Positions 13,958-21,200 of a stretch of 27,255 nt of DNA are shown here, in pieces. Made by a program: the position numbers and the translations under genes. The notes under the pieces were generated by a model. It was not told where the DNA came from. It did not search any database and saw only the letters and a list, made by a program, of their open reading frames with translations. The DNA is from a virus. The number at the start of each line of letters is the position of its first letter. The stretch's first letter is position 1. The stretch lies in IMG/VR virus record IMGVR_UViG_3300020215_000127, positions 1-27,255 of that record; one strand, 5' to 3'.

Positions 13958-14897
13958 TCAACAATAATCTAAACTCTTTCTCCGTCTTCCGACCCTTTCT
14001 AAGATTACACGATTCACAGGCGGGGGCGACATTCGCAATGAAGTTGAGGCCGCCGCGTATGATGGGCTTTCTGTGCTCCCTGTGGGCGCTCTCAAAGTCT
14101 ACTTTAGCTTTGCAGAGGTAACAACGGCCGCCCCAAAAATCATACTTGGCCTGCCACTGGCTTTCGTTGTAACCGCCCCTTGCCCCCTTTCTTCTGGCTT
14201 CAGCGTTGCGTACGCGCGTAGAAATGGCGGGAAAGTTTTGCTGGTAATATATTTGCCAGCAATCTTTGCATTGGGTGGCTAAACCGTGCCGCTGTCTTCT
14301 CGCTATCGTGAAGTCATCCCAAGACGCATAATGCAACCCTGAACCGCACCACTTTACCTTTGCGACAAGTTCAAATAAGAGAACGTAAAACCATCCGCGT
14401 AATGAGCGGCGCGCATCATCTTTCGTGTCACCCGGCCGTCTCTGCATCCAGTTAAGTATGAATTGGCAAGTTCGACATTCATTACGCAACCCCGTTGGCT
14501 TAGTCCGGTCCTTATTGAAATCGGCAACGGACATGCGCTCTTTACACGATGAGCATTGCTTTGTGCCATCAGGGTGTATGCGAGCATTACCCCCTCCATA
14601 CTTACACGGTCGGGAACAAAAGCGGGCGGTCTTAGATAGGCTCGCCTTAACACGAAAGCCTTTCTGGCAGTATTGGCATGTCAACATTGCGCCTGAAAGC
14701 TTGATACATTCTCGGCTACAGAACTTCGCGCGGCCCTGCTCATAGGGTTTGACCTTAAACTCTTTCTGGCACCCCTTGCACGTCAGACATATAGACGACT
14801 TTCTGCACGCCCTACTGCAATGCCGCGACCTCTTGGCCTCGCTAGGTGGTAGCGAGTAAGGTTTGCCGCATCCCTCACACTGTTTAGTCACTGGCAT
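13911..14897 (-). CDS. HNH endonuclease with four to five zinc-binding modules
   Basis: A 328-aa protein; ATG 14897 has AGAGG about 7 nt upstream. Three nearly identical modules C-x2-C-x16-C-x3-C occupy residues 7-31, 40-64 and 74-98 (CSRAC, CSREC, CSRPC ends). A fourth site is C115/C118/C141/C144, and a C184 ... C210/C213 segment may form a fifth. The C-terminus is an HNH nuclease: C259/C262, H272-x-E-H275, IIRGG, N289, C294/C297 and N298. HNH nucleases cut DNA as homing or packaging enzymes; the serial fingers would recognise DNA. No intron is seen around it. It is the third or fourth gene of the leftward arm. Confidence 0.8.
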   Translation of the reverse strand: MPVTKQCEGCGKPYSLPPSEAKRSRHCSRACRKSSICLTCKGCQKEFKVKPYEQGRAKFCSRECIKLSGAMLTCQYCQKGFRVKASLSKTARFCSRPCKYGGGNARIHPDGTKQCSSCKERMSVADFNKDRTKPTGLRNECRTCQFILNWMQRRPGDTKDDARRSLRGWFYVLLFELVAKVKWCGSGLHYASWDDFTIARRQRHGLATQCKDCWQIYYQQNFPAISTRVRNAEARRKGARGGYNESQWQAKYDFWGGRCYLCKAKVDFESAHREHRKPIIRGGLNFIANVAPACESCNLRKGRKTEKEFRLLLTNSTHLHRPGSQASG

Positions 14898-14908
14898 AGG
14901 TAAACCTC

Positions 14909-14929
14909 TGGCGGGGGTGAGGCCCGCCA
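14909..14929 (-). other. Hairpin between the two minus-strand HNH genes
   Basis: TGGCGGG (14909-14915) and CCCGCCA (14923-14929) form a 7-bp stem with a 7-nt loop, directly upstream of the ribosome-binding site of the larger HNH gene. No T run follows, so it is more likely to affect translation or RNA processing than to terminate. Confidence 0.4.
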
Positions 14930-14934
14930 TTCTA

Positions 14935-15267
14935 TCAGAACGCGCTCAAATCCAACTCGCCCATCAGCCTGTCACCCTTCTTGGAGTTGCAGACCGAGTG
15001 AGCCAGCTTGATGTTGTCCTCGTTATGCTCGCCCCCTTTGCTGAGCGGGATAACGTGGTCAAGACTCGCCTCGTGTATGCTCACCCACCGGTTGCACAGG
15101 TGGCACATCTGGTTGTCGCGCTCGCGGATGACGTCGAGGAAGACGAGTTGCGCGCGGACCCGGCCCGCCGCCTTGGCCCGCCTGAGCGCCTTCTGAGCGC
15201 GGTTGCGGATGCGGCGCCGGAAAAGGGTCTGTATCTTCTCGACGGGGGTCATGGGGCGGCGAGTCAT
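14935..15267 (-). CDS. HNH endonuclease (110 aa)
   Basis: The start is ATG 15267 (MTRRPMTPVEKIQ), because it overlaps the stop of the upstream gene (ATGA). The first 40 residues are very basic and helical (FRRRIRNRAQKALRRAKAAG), followed by a compact HNH core: C55-x2-C58, D70-H71-VIPLSKGG, N85, H90-x2-C93 and N94SKKGDR. All catalytic and zinc positions look intact. Such free-standing HNH enzymes near structural genes are often homing or packaging-associated nucleases; here the neighbour is another HNH gene 37 nt downstream. Confidence 0.85.
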   Translation of the reverse strand: MTRRPMTPVEKIQTLFRRRIRNRAQKALRRAKAAGRVRAQLVFLDVIRERDNQMCHLCNRWVSIHEASLDHVIPLSKGGEHNEDNIKLAHSVCNSKKGDRLMGELDLSAF

Positions 15268-15425
15268 CTGACACCCCCGATGTGGTCCGGCCACTCGTCG
15301 GGCGCGGACCCCTGCGCGCCTTCGGCTGCTCTCCGACCGTCACGCCAGATTTCAAACAATGTGATGACGAGGACGAGCAGGAGCCCGGCGAGGTAGCCGA
15401 CGAAGAAGCAGTTAACACAGTTCAT
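15264..15425 (-). CDS. Small single-pass membrane protein (53 aa)
   Basis: A short ORF begins MNCVNCFFVGYLAG and contains one strong membrane helix (GYLAGLLLVLVITLF), followed by a basic and acidic soluble tail ending PDHIGGVR. It starts inside the stop of the previous gene (ATGA, 15422-15425) and its own stop overlaps the HNH start (ATGA), so it is part of a translationally coupled operon. Both cysteines are at the N-terminus. A holin or other membrane effector is conceivable, but nothing proves it. Confidence 0.62.
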   Translation of the reverse strand: MNCVNCFFVGYLAGLLLVLVITLFEIWRDGRRAAEGAQGSAPDEWPDHIGGVR

Positions 15426-15688
15426 CGCTGGCCCCCTTTCCCGGCACGCCTGACGCGCTTAATCCGGTGCAACGGCACGCAAAATATAATGTCAACGTAG
15501 ACGCGCCAGCATTTGTCCGCCCCGTCGTACTTGTAGTCCTCGACCGTGCCGCTCATCTCCACGCCCTCTACGTCGAAGTAAATCCTGTCGCCGGGGCGGT
15601 AGATTGAGAGTGCGCCGTCTATGACGCGCAGCTTCGGCCGGTCCTTCGATTCGCCCGCCGGCTTCTTTCGCTTCGTGTTAGACTTCAT
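15422..15688 (-). CDS. Small basic beta-barrel-like protein (88 aa)
   Basis: An 88-aa protein with a basic N-terminus (MKSNTKRKKPAGESKDR) and a beta-rich core (YRPGDRIYFDVEGVEM, GTVEDYKYDGADKCWRVYV) that resembles an SH3-like or KOW-like small barrel; it ends in a very basic HRIKRVRRAGKGGQR tail. A nucleic-acid-binding role is plausible from charge, but no family is recognised. It is coupled to the downstream membrane protein gene by a 4-nt overlap. A hairpin separates it from the first gene of the arm. Confidence 0.6.
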   Translation of the reverse strand: MKSNTKRKKPAGESKDRPKLRVIDGALSIYRPGDRIYFDVEGVEMSGTVEDYKYDGADKCWRVYVDIIFCVPLHRIKRVRRAGKGGQR

Positions 15689-15729
15689 CTGTCTTTCCCT
15701 TCGTTTGAACAGGCGGGGTGGAAGGTCAA

Positions 15730-15760
15730 GGGCTTAGGGAGTCTCTAGCTTCCTAAGCCC
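15730..15760. terminator. 9-bp intergenic hairpin, possible terminator
   Basis: GGGCTTAGG (15730-15738) is perfectly complementary to CCTAAGCCC (15752-15760), with a 13-nt loop. Read rightward it is followed by GTTCCTTTTAG. Read leftward it is followed by TTGACCTT, so the T run is weak either way. It lies 8 nt after the stop of the first leftward gene and may attenuate transcription into the downstream genes. Confidence 0.45.
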
Positions 15761-15767
15761 GTTCCTT

Positions 15768-15953
15768 TTAGATGAGGAACGAGCGGACGCGCTCGCCCTT
15801 CGGCCGTTCGGGAGCCTTGACGGTGATGAGTTCGTAGGTCGTGACGAGCCACGTCGTCTCTTCGGCCTCTTCCGAGTAGTCCTCATCGAAGGCGTCCGCG
15901 AGGCTGAAATCCTGAATCCGGCTGGTGAGTTCGTTGGCGGCTGTGGCGTTCAT
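15768..15953 (-). CDS. First gene of the leftward island arm, acidic small protein (61 aa)
   Basis: ATG 15953 has AAAGGA about 9 nt upstream; an in-frame TTG six codons earlier is less likely. The 61-aa product (MNATAANELTSRIQDFS, then a DEDYSEEAEETTW acidic stretch, then YELITVKAPERPKGE) has no membrane segment or zinc motif. It is the promoter-proximal gene, a usual place for a regulator, but no HTH is seen. I looked for a RiPP-type leader and core and saw none. Confidence 0.55.
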   Translation of the reverse strand: MNATAANELTSRIQDFSLADAFDEDYSEEAEETTWLVTTYELITVKAPERPKGERVRSFLI

Positions 15954-15992
15954 CGTTTGAAGTCCTTTCAAGGAGTGTTGCCGACAGGGGAA

Positions 15993-16021
15993 AGTATCTC
16001 ACAACTAAGATAGTTTGTAAA
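15993..16021 (-). promoter_or_regulatory. Leftward promoter of the island with a palindrome in its spacer
   Basis: On the minus strand TTTACA (plus coordinates 16016-16021, 5 of 6) and GATACT (15993-15998, 4 of 6) are separated by exactly 17 nt. The spacer contains the perfect palindrome AACTA-AGA-TAGTT (16003-16015). A protein binding it would block this promoter, so it looks like an operator. The region also lies beside the rightward promoter at 16032. Confidence 0.55.
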
Positions 16022-16031
16022 GGATAAAGTA

Positions 16032-16060
16032 TAGACACGCCGAGATATTTTTAGTATATT
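16032..16060 (+). promoter_or_regulatory. Rightward promoter, probably leaderless
   Basis: TAGACA (16032-16037, 5 of 6) and TATATT (16055-16060, 5 of 6) are 17 nt apart. The ATG of the HTH gene follows only 6 nt after the -10, so the transcript would start at or next to the ATG, with no Shine-Dalgarno. Promoter and start codon support each other. Confidence 0.6.
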
Positions 16061-16066
16061 GGGCAC

Positions 16067-16321
16067 ATGGAAATTACTAACACTCACGCGCCAGCGTCGC
16101 ATATACTCCCGAGCATGAGTGGAAAGTTGATTACCGTCCTAGAAGCGGCAGAGCGTTTGGGCGTGCATCGGTCGCGCGTCCACGTTCTGATTCGGGAAGG
16201 CAGGTTGCCCGCTCAGAAGTTCGGGAACGTCTACTTGATTAAAGAATCCGACCTGAAGCTAGTTGAGGACAGGCCAACAGGCAGACCGCCGAAGGTGAGC
16301 AAGAAAGGCACCAAAAGATGA
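16067..16321 (+). CDS. Helix-turn-helix DNA-binding protein (excisionase/MerR-type)
   Basis: An 84-aa protein. Residues about 20-55 (LITVLEAAERLGVHRSRVHVLI, then REGRLPAQKFGNVYLI) match the winged-helix/HTH_17 pattern of excisionases and small MerR-like regulators: an A-A-E-x-L-G-V turn, recognition helix, and the REGRLPA wing. The C-terminus is basic (RPTGRPPKVSKKGTKR). The start is placed at ATG 16067, supported by the leaderless promoter; a second in-frame ATG at 16115 lacks a binding site. It is first in the rightward arm and may bind the palindrome in the divergent promoter region. Confidence 0.78.
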   Translation: MEITNTHAPASHILPSMSGKLITVLEAAERLGVHRSRVHVLIREGRLPAQKFGNVYLIKESDLKLVEDRPTGRPPKVSKKGTKR

Positions 16322-16746
16322 GCACGGAGCTAAACAAAACGCGGCCGACGTGGGCGCAAGTGAGGGAAGCGAAGGCAGAGGGCGGGCTGAGTCGCTTGAT
16401 TAAGGATGAAGTTCGGAACTGGAAGGCGATGGGCTTAGGCGGCCTTCTGGGCACCCTCGGAACGGACAAGGATGCGCGGGGCTTGCTCTTCACCCTTAAG
16501 CATGGCGGCTTGCTTGGCGCGTTGGGCGAACCGTCGGGCCGGCCCATCTCCCCCTTCGCATCACTCATCCAAAAAGAAAAGAAGCGGCGAGAAGAAGTGG
16601 GGCGACAACTGGAGGAGATGCGGCAAGTTTTTAGCCCCGTTTCGCTTTTCGAGACGTGGAAGGCGTTACGACAAACGGACAAGCCCCAACAACCCCCTCC
16701 CGCCCGCCCAAGGAGAACGATGGGCTTCCTGAGCGAAGACATCTAA
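16318..16746 (+). CDS. Protein of unknown function (142 aa)
   Basis: Coupled to the HTH gene by a 4-nt ATGA overlap. The product is helical and charged, with Gly/Leu-rich patches (GLGGLLGTLGTDKD, HGGLLGALGEPSG) around residues 40-75, a charged helix (KEKKRREEVGRQLEEM) and a Pro-rich basic C-terminus (QQPPPARPRRTMG). No family is recognised. The repeated GGLLG(T/A)LG motif occurs twice, about 24 residues apart. Confidence 0.6.
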   Translation: MSTELNKTRPTWAQVREAKAEGGLSRLIKDEVRNWKAMGLGGLLGTLGTDKDARGLLFTLKHGGLLGALGEPSGRPISPFASLIQKEKKRREEVGRQLEEMRQVFSPVSLFETWKALRQTDKPQQPPPARPRRTMGFLSEDI

Positions 16747-16757
16747 TGACCAAGCCT

Positions 16758-16786
16758 TGCCCTTTCTTCGTCTAGGGGTTTACGAT
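16758..16786 (+). promoter_or_regulatory. Weak promoter, possibly leaderless
   Basis: TTGCCC (16758-16763, 4 of 6) and TACGAT (16781-16786, 4 of 6) are 17 nt apart, and the next ATG is 7 nt downstream (16794). The geometry resembles the leaderless promoter at 16032, but both hexamers are weak. Confidence 0.33.
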
Positions 16787-16793
16787 TTCTCCC

Positions 16794-17039
16794 ATGAGCG
16801 AAGACCCCACCCAAGACATCGGCGAGAAGTACGACACCCGGCCGATACTGAAAGACCTGCTCGCCGAGATGCGGGCCGGTTTCGAGCGCGTGGAACGGAG
16901 GCTTGAGGGCTTCGATGTCAGGCTCGACCGCATCGAGAGCGAGGTCAAGCAGACGCACTCGGAACTCCTCAGCCTGCGCGCCGATTTCAAGGAGTTGCGC
17001 GCCGCCATCAAAGAGCACTTCCCCTCCGTCGTGAAATGA
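16794..17039 (+). CDS. Coiled-coil protein (81 aa)
   Basis: An 81-aa protein; residues about 20-70 are a regular heptad coiled coil (LLAEMRAGFERVERRLEG, FDVRLDRIESEVKQTHSEL). It resembles small phage and plasmid coiled-coil proteins of unknown role. No Shine-Dalgarno is evident before ATG 16794 (pyrimidine-rich TTTCTCCC), which fits leaderless translation. Its end overlaps the next gene (ATGA). Confidence 0.68.
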   Translation: MSEDPTQDIGEKYDTRPILKDLLAEMRAGFERVERRLEGFDVRLDRIESEVKQTHSELLSLRADFKELRAAIKEHFPSVVK

Positions 17040-17233
17040 GTAATCGTCTGAAAAAGCAGATCGACGCGGCCTTCGAACGTCTCAGGAAGATGCAGGCCGA
17101 CCGGGACAGGGAGTACCGGGAGAGCACCCGCATAATCCGCGTTGACAAGACCGTCCACCGTGTCCGCTTTGAGGACGAGACGGAAGAAGAAGTCGTGATA
17201 GTGATTGAGCCGAAGGGAGAGGCCAAGAGGTGA
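17036..17233 (+). CDS. Small charged protein (65 aa)
   Basis: A 65-aa protein whose ATG overlaps the previous stop. The N-terminal half is a charged helix (LKKQIDAAFERLRKMQADRD) and the C-terminal half is beta-type (KTVHRVRFEDETEEEVVIVI). The stop overlaps the GTG of the HNH gene (GTGA). No family is recognised; coupling suggests it is co-produced with the HNH enzyme. Confidence 0.62.
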   Translation: MSNRLKKQIDAAFERLRKMQADRDREYRESTRIIRVDKTVHRVRFEDETEEEVVIVIEPKGEAKR

Positions 17234-17805
17234 GCCGCGCCCGAATCTGCAAAGCCTGCGGTGCCTTTTTCGCGGATGAGCGGGAAGGTTTTTACTTCTC
17301 CAAAAATCGGACAAAACCTATTTCTCCGCGCTGTAAGTCTTGCTGGAATGAATATCAAAAGCAACGGTACATCCCCGGCAAGGTTGTGACAGAGGCAGAA
17401 CAGCAGCGGAGGCGCGCGTACAGCCTTGCTAGGTATTACCGCATCTACGCGACGCCCGAGGGCAGGGAGATACTTAAAGAGCGGTCAAAGAAATGGCAAC
17501 AGGAAAACCCTTCAAAGGTGAGCGCCCGCAAAAGAATAGAGAAACATAAGCGGCGCGCACGGAAGACCGGGAACGGCGGGAGCTTCACGGAGCAAGAATG
17601 GCAAGCACTCTGCGCCCGATTCGAAAACCGCTGCCTGCGCTGTGGCGAGCATAAGCCGTTGACGGCTGACCACGTCCTACCTTTGTCACGCGGCGGCGAC
17701 AGCAATATAACTAACATACAGCCTTTGTGCGGCCCCTGTAATAGCAGCAAGGGGACGCGATTTATTGACTATCGCGGCGCGTCGCCTGTGCTACAATCGG
17801 CCTGA
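17230..17805 (+). CDS. HNH endonuclease with N-terminal zinc finger (191 aa)
   Basis: Starts at GTG 17230, overlapping the previous stop. The N-terminal finger has C7/C10 and C35/C38 (ICKACG ... RCKSCW), resembling the fourth module of the 14897 protein. A basic helical linker follows (residues about 55-115), then an HNH core: C135/C138, D147-H148-VLPLSRGGDS, N162, C167/C170 and N171SSKG. All key residues are intact. It is the last gene of the rightward arm, next to the tail-tip genes, so it is a candidate for the nuclease that mobilised this island. Confidence 0.85.
   Translation: MSRARICKACGAFFADEREGFYFSKNRTKPISPRCKSCWNEYQKQRYIPGKVVTEAEQQRRRAYSLARYYRIYATPEGREILKERSKKWQQENPSKVSARKRIEKHKRRARKTGNGGSFTEQEWQALCARFENRCLRCGEHKPLTADHVLPLSRGGDSNITNIQPLCGPCNSSKGTRFIDYRGASPVLQSA
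17789..17797 (+). promoter_or_regulatory. Extended -10 promoter before the tail-tip leader
   Basis: TGCTACAAT at 17789-17797 is an extended -10 element (TG-n-TACAAT, 5 of 6 in the hexamer). A TTGACT box (17765-17770) exists but is 21 nt away, too far for normal spacing, so the extended -10 would have to act mainly alone. It overlaps the last codons of the HNH gene; transcription would start near 17803. Confidence 0.45.
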
Positions 17806-17900
17806 AAAATTCGGCGCGAACTAACGCCGTTCATAACAAAACCAAGGCGCCTAAGCGTCTGCCATGTGGGGCAACAGCCTCCGTGTCAGGCGCTTTTTGT
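17803..17900 (+). ncRNA. Candidate small RNA or attenuator ending in an intrinsic terminator
   Basis: From the predicted start at about 17803 the RNA has a hairpin CGGCG/CGCCG (17812-17816 and 17825-17829) and then a terminator stem GCGCCT/AGGCGC (17847-17852 and 17888-17893), extendable by three pairs into the T run. An inner stem GGGGC/GCCTC around AACA (17868-17881) tops it. TTTTTGTCTTTT follows directly. This may simply end the HNH operon, or be an attenuator for the tail-tip operon, or a free-standing short RNA. The terminator itself is convincing. Confidence 0.5.
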
Positions 17901-17925
17901 CTTTTCAGAACCTTCTTTTCTTTAT

Positions 17926-18285
17926 ATGCCCCCTTCGGCATACCCGACCCCGACACTCGGCGGGCCCCAGTGGTCGCGCTGCCAGGTCGTGGACAAGAAG
18001 TACCCCGTGACGACGGGGCCGGCGTACTACGACGGCGGGCAGGACACCTTCGGCCTGCCCTTCGCAACCATCATCTGGGAAATCGAGTACGGCGGGCTGG
18101 AAGCCGCGGACGCGAACACGCTGGACGCCCACAACGACTCCGCGTACGACACACATCTGGCCTTCAACTTCACCGACCCCGAGACGGGCGTCACCTACAC
18201 GGTCAAATACCTGGAATACCAACGGGCGCCGCGCCGCTTCCGCTGGCAAGGGGGCCGGCTCGTCAAGCTAATTCACAGGCCGTAG
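17926..18285 (+). CDS. Tail tip protein (119 aa)
   Basis: Starts at ATG 17926; no Shine-Dalgarno is visible (CUUCUUUUCUUUAU upstream). The frame is open further upstream, into the leader terminator. The sequence contains WEIEYGGLEAADANTLDAHN and LAFNFTDPETGVTYTV, with aromatic residues of a beta domain, and a basic YQRAPRRFRWQGG segment. A small beta protein directly before the hub gene and after the tape measure region is likely a distal tail or adaptor component. Its stop abuts the start of the hub gene (TAGATG). Confidence 0.62.
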   Translation: MPPSAYPTPTLGGPQWSRCQVVDKKYPVTTGPAYYDGGQDTFGLPFATIIWEIEYGGLEAADANTLDAHNDSAYDTHLAFNFTDPETGVTYTVKYLEYQRAPRRFRWQGGRLVKLIHRP

Positions 18286-21200
18286 ATGCAGGAGACAAGC
18301 CCGACATTCCAGACCGTCCTCGACGCCCACGAGCTAAACGCGGGCAGCTTCGACTTCGTCGAGCTGATAGAAATCTACGCCCACGATTATCTTCCGGGCG
18401 CCGGCGGCTTCGACCCGGCGGCGGCCGAAGAAAGATTCGGCGGAGTCGAGGGCTTCACGTTCCTCGGGCTCGCCTACCAGCGTGAGTACGTCGGCCGGAA
18501 TGAGGTGCAGAGGCTGTTCGGCAAGCAGGAGAATAACGTCAACGCCGACTTCAGCAACGTCAGCCGCGTCCTCGCCGCCTACGTGCAGTCGAACGACGTG
18601 AGCGGGAAGTGGCTCGTGGTAAGGACGCTCTCGCCCCTCAGTTCAACCGTCCTCGCCGACTCCATCGTGCTGTTCTGCGGCCGGCTGGAGAAGCCGGGGG
18701 ACTTGGGTGACACCAACGGGAGCCTCCCGGCAAAGCAGTCCTTCGGCCCCGTCAACTTACAGTTCCCGCCGAGAACCTTCAGCCCCAATGACAAACTGAA
18801 CCGCGACCCCGCGGACCCCAAATTCGAGGGCTTCCGCTTCACCCCCATGCAGGCCACCGTCCTCTGGACCACCAGGGAGCGCCGCCCCGGCTTCGGCGGG
18901 CTGATAGGCTTAACCAAGAAGATCAGGCACTCCCTACAGGCCAGCTCACAGTCGGACGTCGCCGCCGACATGGCGGTGCCCGACGCCTTCGGCCGGGTGC
19001 AGATGTACGTCTTCCACCTCGCGGCCCTGGACATCGGCGGGGCGATAAACCTCTCGGTCGCCGTCTGCGAGGGCGTCATAGCCGAGTACGTCTCCATCAG
19101 GCAGACCAACCCCAAGTTCTCGCAGATAAGCGCCAACCCCGCCCGCTTCTACGGCTACGTCGGGAACGAAGGGCCGCCGGGCAGGGAGCAGAAGCCCATC
19201 CGGGTGCTCGCCCCAGCCATCCCGAACCACCCCGGCGACGGCCACTACTCCCGGACCGCCTGGTTCGCGGGCTTCGTCAGCGGCTCGACGCACGACGTCG
19301 ACGAGGCCGACGCGCCCGACTGGATAGTCTTAATCAAGGCCAAGATCGTGAAGGTGCCCGACGGGTCCGGCGAATGGACCGTCGAGGAGTGGTCAGACAA
19401 CCCCGTAGATATTGCCAGATTTCTGCTCGCCGAGGAGCGTTACTTCAACGAGGGAGAGAACGCCCTTGAGGATGCCGTAAACCTCCAGACCCGGCAGCAC
19501 TGTGAAGAATTTGTTCTAGACGCGACTCAAGGCGAAAGAGCGTTCGTCCCATCGGCCGACATTAGCCAAGTCAGTCGGGTCGGCTCGACGGGGCTGGTCA
19601 CGCCGCGCAGCATCCGCATCGGCGAGATAGGCGACCTCGCGGGCGACGCCGGGGCGGTGCCCATCATCCCCGAGACCTTCGACCCCGGCGACCCGCCCGG
19701 AACCAACCCGCCCGTACTGCCGGGCCGCCCACGGCTGGAAGCGCCTTTCGCCTACCTGCGCAGGCGCTACACCTGCAACGTCACGCTGACGGAGCGGCAG
19801 ACGGCCGTCGACTTCCTGCACAACGTCATCGCGCCGACGGGCAGGCTCTACTTCGTCAGGAACGGCAAGGGGAGAATTGAGATTCGCGGCGAGAAGCCGG
19901 CCGACAACACGCGGCTGAGGGCCGGGGCCGTGGCGACCGACACCGCCGTCAAGGTGCTGGACGTCGAGCCCTGGAAGGCGGGCCTGCTTCTCAAACAAAA
20001 GCTCCTCGTCGGCGCGCACCTGACGACGTCGGAAGTCAGGGCGGTGACGGCCGCGAGCTACACCGCGGACGGAAATTTAATCACCCTGTCAACGTCCGTC
20101 TCGGGGGGCGTGACCGCCACGGCGTCGGGCGCGACCCTTGCGGGCGGCTCCTCCTCGACGCCGGCATCGGCCACCGTCACCATCGGCGGGAGCCCCGCGG
20201 CCGGAGACTCCGTCGCCATCACCATCGACGGCGTCTCCGCCGTCTACGTCCTCGACGGCGACGCGTCCGAAGAGGCCACGGCCGCCATGCTGGCCCGGCT
20301 GATAGAGGCGACGCCCGCCCTCAGACAGTTCGTAAAGGCCACGTGGGGCGGGGCGAACGTGCTGACCATCCAGGCGCGTTACGGCGTCCTGACTCTCAAC
20401 TCCCCCCTCGTAAATCCCCACACCGGCCCCGTCGCCAACCCGGCGGCCGCGCCGACGCTCACGGCCGGCCCGGGCGGCGTGCTGGACGCCGGCCCGTGGC
20501 TCGTCGCCTACTCTTACGCGACCGCTTCGGGCGAGTCGTTCATAAGCCCCGCGGGCGTCGCGACCGTCTCCGCGTCGGGCAAGATAACGACGGGCGCCGT
20601 AACCCTCCCGGCAGGCGCCGCCTCCCTCAACTGGTACGTGAGCAAGTATGTCGGCTCGTCGGAACTCGTCTACTACGGGAGCAACAACGGGAGTGCCTAC
20701 ACGATTGGCCTGACGGACGCCCCCGACTCCTCCGAGGCCCTTCCCCCGGACATCAACACGACGGGCGAGGAGCTGGTGCGCGTCGCCATGTCCTTCGCCG
20801 CCAATGACCAGGGGGCCGCGATACTGGCGCAGGCGGGTTTGACGAGGGGTAACGTCCACGCCGGCACGGCGAAGTGGCCTTTGGGCGGCAAGCAGTCGGC
20901 CGCGAACGTCTTCCGCGGGACCTTCTTCAACGCCGTCGACGACTACGCCTCCACCCCGATTGAGGTCAGGGACTTCGCCCACATCGCCCGGACCCGCAAG
21001 GAGTCGAAGATGGAGGCGGACCTGAGCGGCTTCGACAGCCACTCTCAGGCCAGCCGCTATTTGAACTTCCTTTCCGCCAAGTACCGAGACGGCGACTTCT
21101 TCGTCGAGTTCTCCACCGGACCCGCGGCGATACTCCTTGAGGAAGGGGACGTAATATGCGTCTCCTTCGACAACGGCGGTTTCGTGAATCTGCCCGTCAG

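Noticed and set aside
13911-15267. Group I or group II intron around the HNH genes
   Set aside because: No split coding gene flanks them, and I see no conserved intron core, although tools would be needed for certainty.
15768-15953. Short acidic protein considered as RiPP precursor
   Set aside because: No modification enzyme, no Cys/Ser/Thr-rich core and no cleavage motif nearby.
17866-17925. Upstream extension of the tail-tip ORF to 17866
   Set aside because: The added part would be read through the terminator stem and T run.
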